DNA of 64,000 nucleotides from NCBI RefSeq assembly GCF_002878395.1, contig NC_061120.1, positions 119,228,585 through 119,292,584 on the forward strand, in the 5' to 3' direction. The notes beneath the pieces were generated by a model. It had not been told where the DNA came from. It did no database searches and saw nothing but the letters and a program-made list of their open reading frames with translations. Position 1 is the first letter of the stretch, and each line of letters begins with the position of its first letter. Positions 35,801 through 38,800 of this stretch are shown here, piece by piece. Origin of the DNA: Capsicum annuum (Eukaryota > Streptophyta > Magnoliopsida > Solanales > Solanaceae). Position numbers and translations under genes: made by a program.

Positions 35801-38800
35801 CATTTTGGCTAGAAACTTGGGTTCTTGAGTGGTGGATTCCCTCTTAGGTTCAAGTAAGAGTGTGGTGTTGCTATTATTGGTCTTAAGGGTCCAAGGATTT
35901 GATACATCCTTTGGTTCTTACTTCTTGTAATAGTGTATATCTCACTACCTATCCTTTCTTTTATTGCAAAATCGTTAGTGTTGTTTTTGTTATCTTGTGT
36001 TCGTCTGGTGTTGCTTGTTTCTTAGTGTTGTTATCATCTTGTTATCTTGTATTTGTGGGTTGTTCCGCATCATGTTAACTAAAATAATGGAGAGGGGACG
36101 GATACATAGTTTTCAGATTGGTGGAGAAAACAGCATGGAGATAACTCAACTCCAATATGCAGATGACAATTTACTGTTTTTTGAAGCTAAGGTTGAACAA
36201 GTATTGGTGCTAAGAGCAATCTTTATTATATTTGAAGTTGTTTCTGGTCTACACATTAATTGGGGCAAAAGTTTCATCGATCCCATTAATGATGTGATTC
36301 AGTTAGAGCACTTAGCAGAGACCTTAGGTGGCAAAATAGGGGAACTTCCTACCATATATCTTGAGATGCCTTAGGGTGCAAAAAATAAGTCCAAGGGAAT
36401 ATGGAATGTAGTGGAAAAGTGTGAAAAGAAGTTGGTGAACTGAAAAAGTCAGTATCTCTCTAGAGGACTAGAGGAGGAAGACTGACCTTAGCTAGCAGTG
36501 TCCTCGGTGCTCTCATCTCTTATATGATGTCAATGTTTCCTATCCCTGCTAGTGTGATTAGTAGACTAGATGCAGTGAGAAGAAATTTCCTATGGAAGGG
36601 TTGTGAAGAGAAGAAAAAGTTCAACCTTGTTAAATGGGGGAATTGATAGTGTCCAAAAAAGAAAGCGGCATGGGCATTAGAAACTTAAAGAAGCAAAACC
36701 AGAGTTTGATGATGAAATGGCTATGGAAATTTATAAATGAGGATAACATGTCATGGAAGGATGTCACTAGTGTCAAATATGGAATGAAAGATGCATGGAT
36801 GACGCACATGGTAATAATTCCATATGGCTGCATTGTGTGGAGAGCAATCAGGAACTTATGGCCACTTATGCAGTCCAGAATCAGAATTAAGGTCGGCAAT
36901 GGAATAAAGGCTCCTTTCTGGAATGACAAATGGATAGGTAACACCCCCTGAAGCTAGCATATCTTGTACTGCACTCTCTATTCCAACAACAACAAGCTAC
37001 TGCATCTGAAATGTGGGGTGAACAAGCTTGGAATTTACATCTCAGGAGACATTTAAATGATTGGGAACGGGAGATAATGCCTCCTTCCTCAATACAATGG
37101 CTGAGTTCAACAACTTAACAATGGAAAGGGACAAACTGATATGGCAAAAGGATAGCACAGGCACATTTCCATTGAGTTCAACATATAAGGAGCTAAATAT
37201 TTCTGACGCAAAGGAAAAGGACTACCATGGAAGATGATCTGAAGAACACAAATTCCTTCTAAAGTGAACCATTTTACATGGCTTCTAGCTAAAGAAGCAG
37301 TGCTGACCCATGAGAATTTGAACAAGAAGGGGATTTCACCTGTGTTCTAGGTGTTTCCCTTGTGAAAATTCCAACAAAGAGACCAAATCCAAAGGGCATG
37401 AAGAGCAAAGTGAGAGGTGAACCGCATAATATACTAAAGCGAACAACACAAGTTACGGAAATTTAAAATACCAAACATATCTGAATAATCAAACTGTCAA
37501 TTAAAATAACTAACTATAGCATCAATTTACGACAATGTTGATATTAACCAAACTTTCAAAGTTGAAATTCTAATGATAAACCGCTACATTGAAATGATAA
37601 ACCATATGTTGTGGATACGTGGAAGTCAATTAATTAAGTATTTAATATATTTTAAGTAGTTTCTTTATTATTCTAGAATAGAACTTATGTTTTATAGTTT
37701 CATAAGGATTAGGGTTAGCAATGGTTATCAGTTTAGAATGGGGTTTATGTTTCCTACTTTCATAAGGATTAGACTTTCTAAAATAGGGCTTTATGTTTCC
37801 TACTTTCATAAGAATTAGCCTATTGATGTAATATGACTCCTATTTATAAAGGGCTTTTGAAGAATAAATCAACAAGCCATATTTCAGCAAAAATTAAGAG
37901 ATTGGAGCTCTCTCTTACACTGAATTCTAAGGTTTCATCCTCTCTTTAACGAGATGATTTATATATCGTCTCGTGAATCGATCCTTCCCTAAAGAACCTA
38001 ACAATGTATCAGATCCTAACACAATGGCAACAAGATCAATTCCAAACCCCAGGAAGAACGTGCAATTATAGAAACCCTAATGGACTCTAAAATTGCAGCA
38101 ATGGAACAACGCCTTGGCGAAAGAATTGTCCAAGTTGCCCAAGAACAATTGTCCAGCTTGAAAATTGGCTCCACAAAACCAGCAACCCACAAACTTGAGT
38201 CGATTAGCGCCCCTACGACTGATAGATCAACAATGCCTCCTAGTAAAGACAATCCACCGCCTATTCAGTTAGCCGATCAAAATCATCCCATTCAACAGTA
38301 CCAAGGTATGCAAAGATGAATTTTCCTACTTATGATGACACCGACGACCCATTAATTCAGGCACATTGTTACGAGCAATTTTTGAAAATCAACATACAAC
38401 TGAAGCAGAAAAAGTAGGAGTGATTGGGTTTCACATACAACTTGCTTGTTTAGTCTCTTGGCTAGAGCTGGAACTGGTTGATACAGTTGACACTATTCCA
38501 GATGTTCTGGATGACTGCCCTGAAATTCAAGCTTGAAGACAAGCTCTTTCAAAGTGAGGGAAGTAAAGTTGTGGACGCATGGAAGTCATTTAATTAAGTA
38601 TTTAATTACATTTTACGTAGTTTTCTTTATTATTCTAGAATAAGACTTCTTTATAGTTTCTTAAGGATTAGAGTTAGCTATATTTATTAGTTTAGAATGG
38701 AGTTTATGTTTTCTATTTTCATAAGGATTAGACTTTCTAAAATAGAATTTTATGTTTCCTACTTTCATAAGGATTAGACTATTGATGTAATATGACTCCT

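Larger units (their letters stand above)
31457..36072 (+). mobile_element. Complete non-autonomous LTR retrotransposon (family N2)
   Basis: LTRs of 810 and 809 bp (31457-32266, 35264-36072) start TGATACGAGCC and end in ATCA. A primer site tttgctatcagagcaagg follows the first LTR, and tcaagaaggggagga precedes the second. No RT, protease or integrase is present. The interior carries a long leader, a 370-codon non-gag ORF related to that of N1, and the conserved pol tail. The expected 5-bp duplication is not clean: atatg on the left, tgtta on the right. The host L1 frame nevertheless rejoins ([11 protein letters not shown]). Confidence 0.87.
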
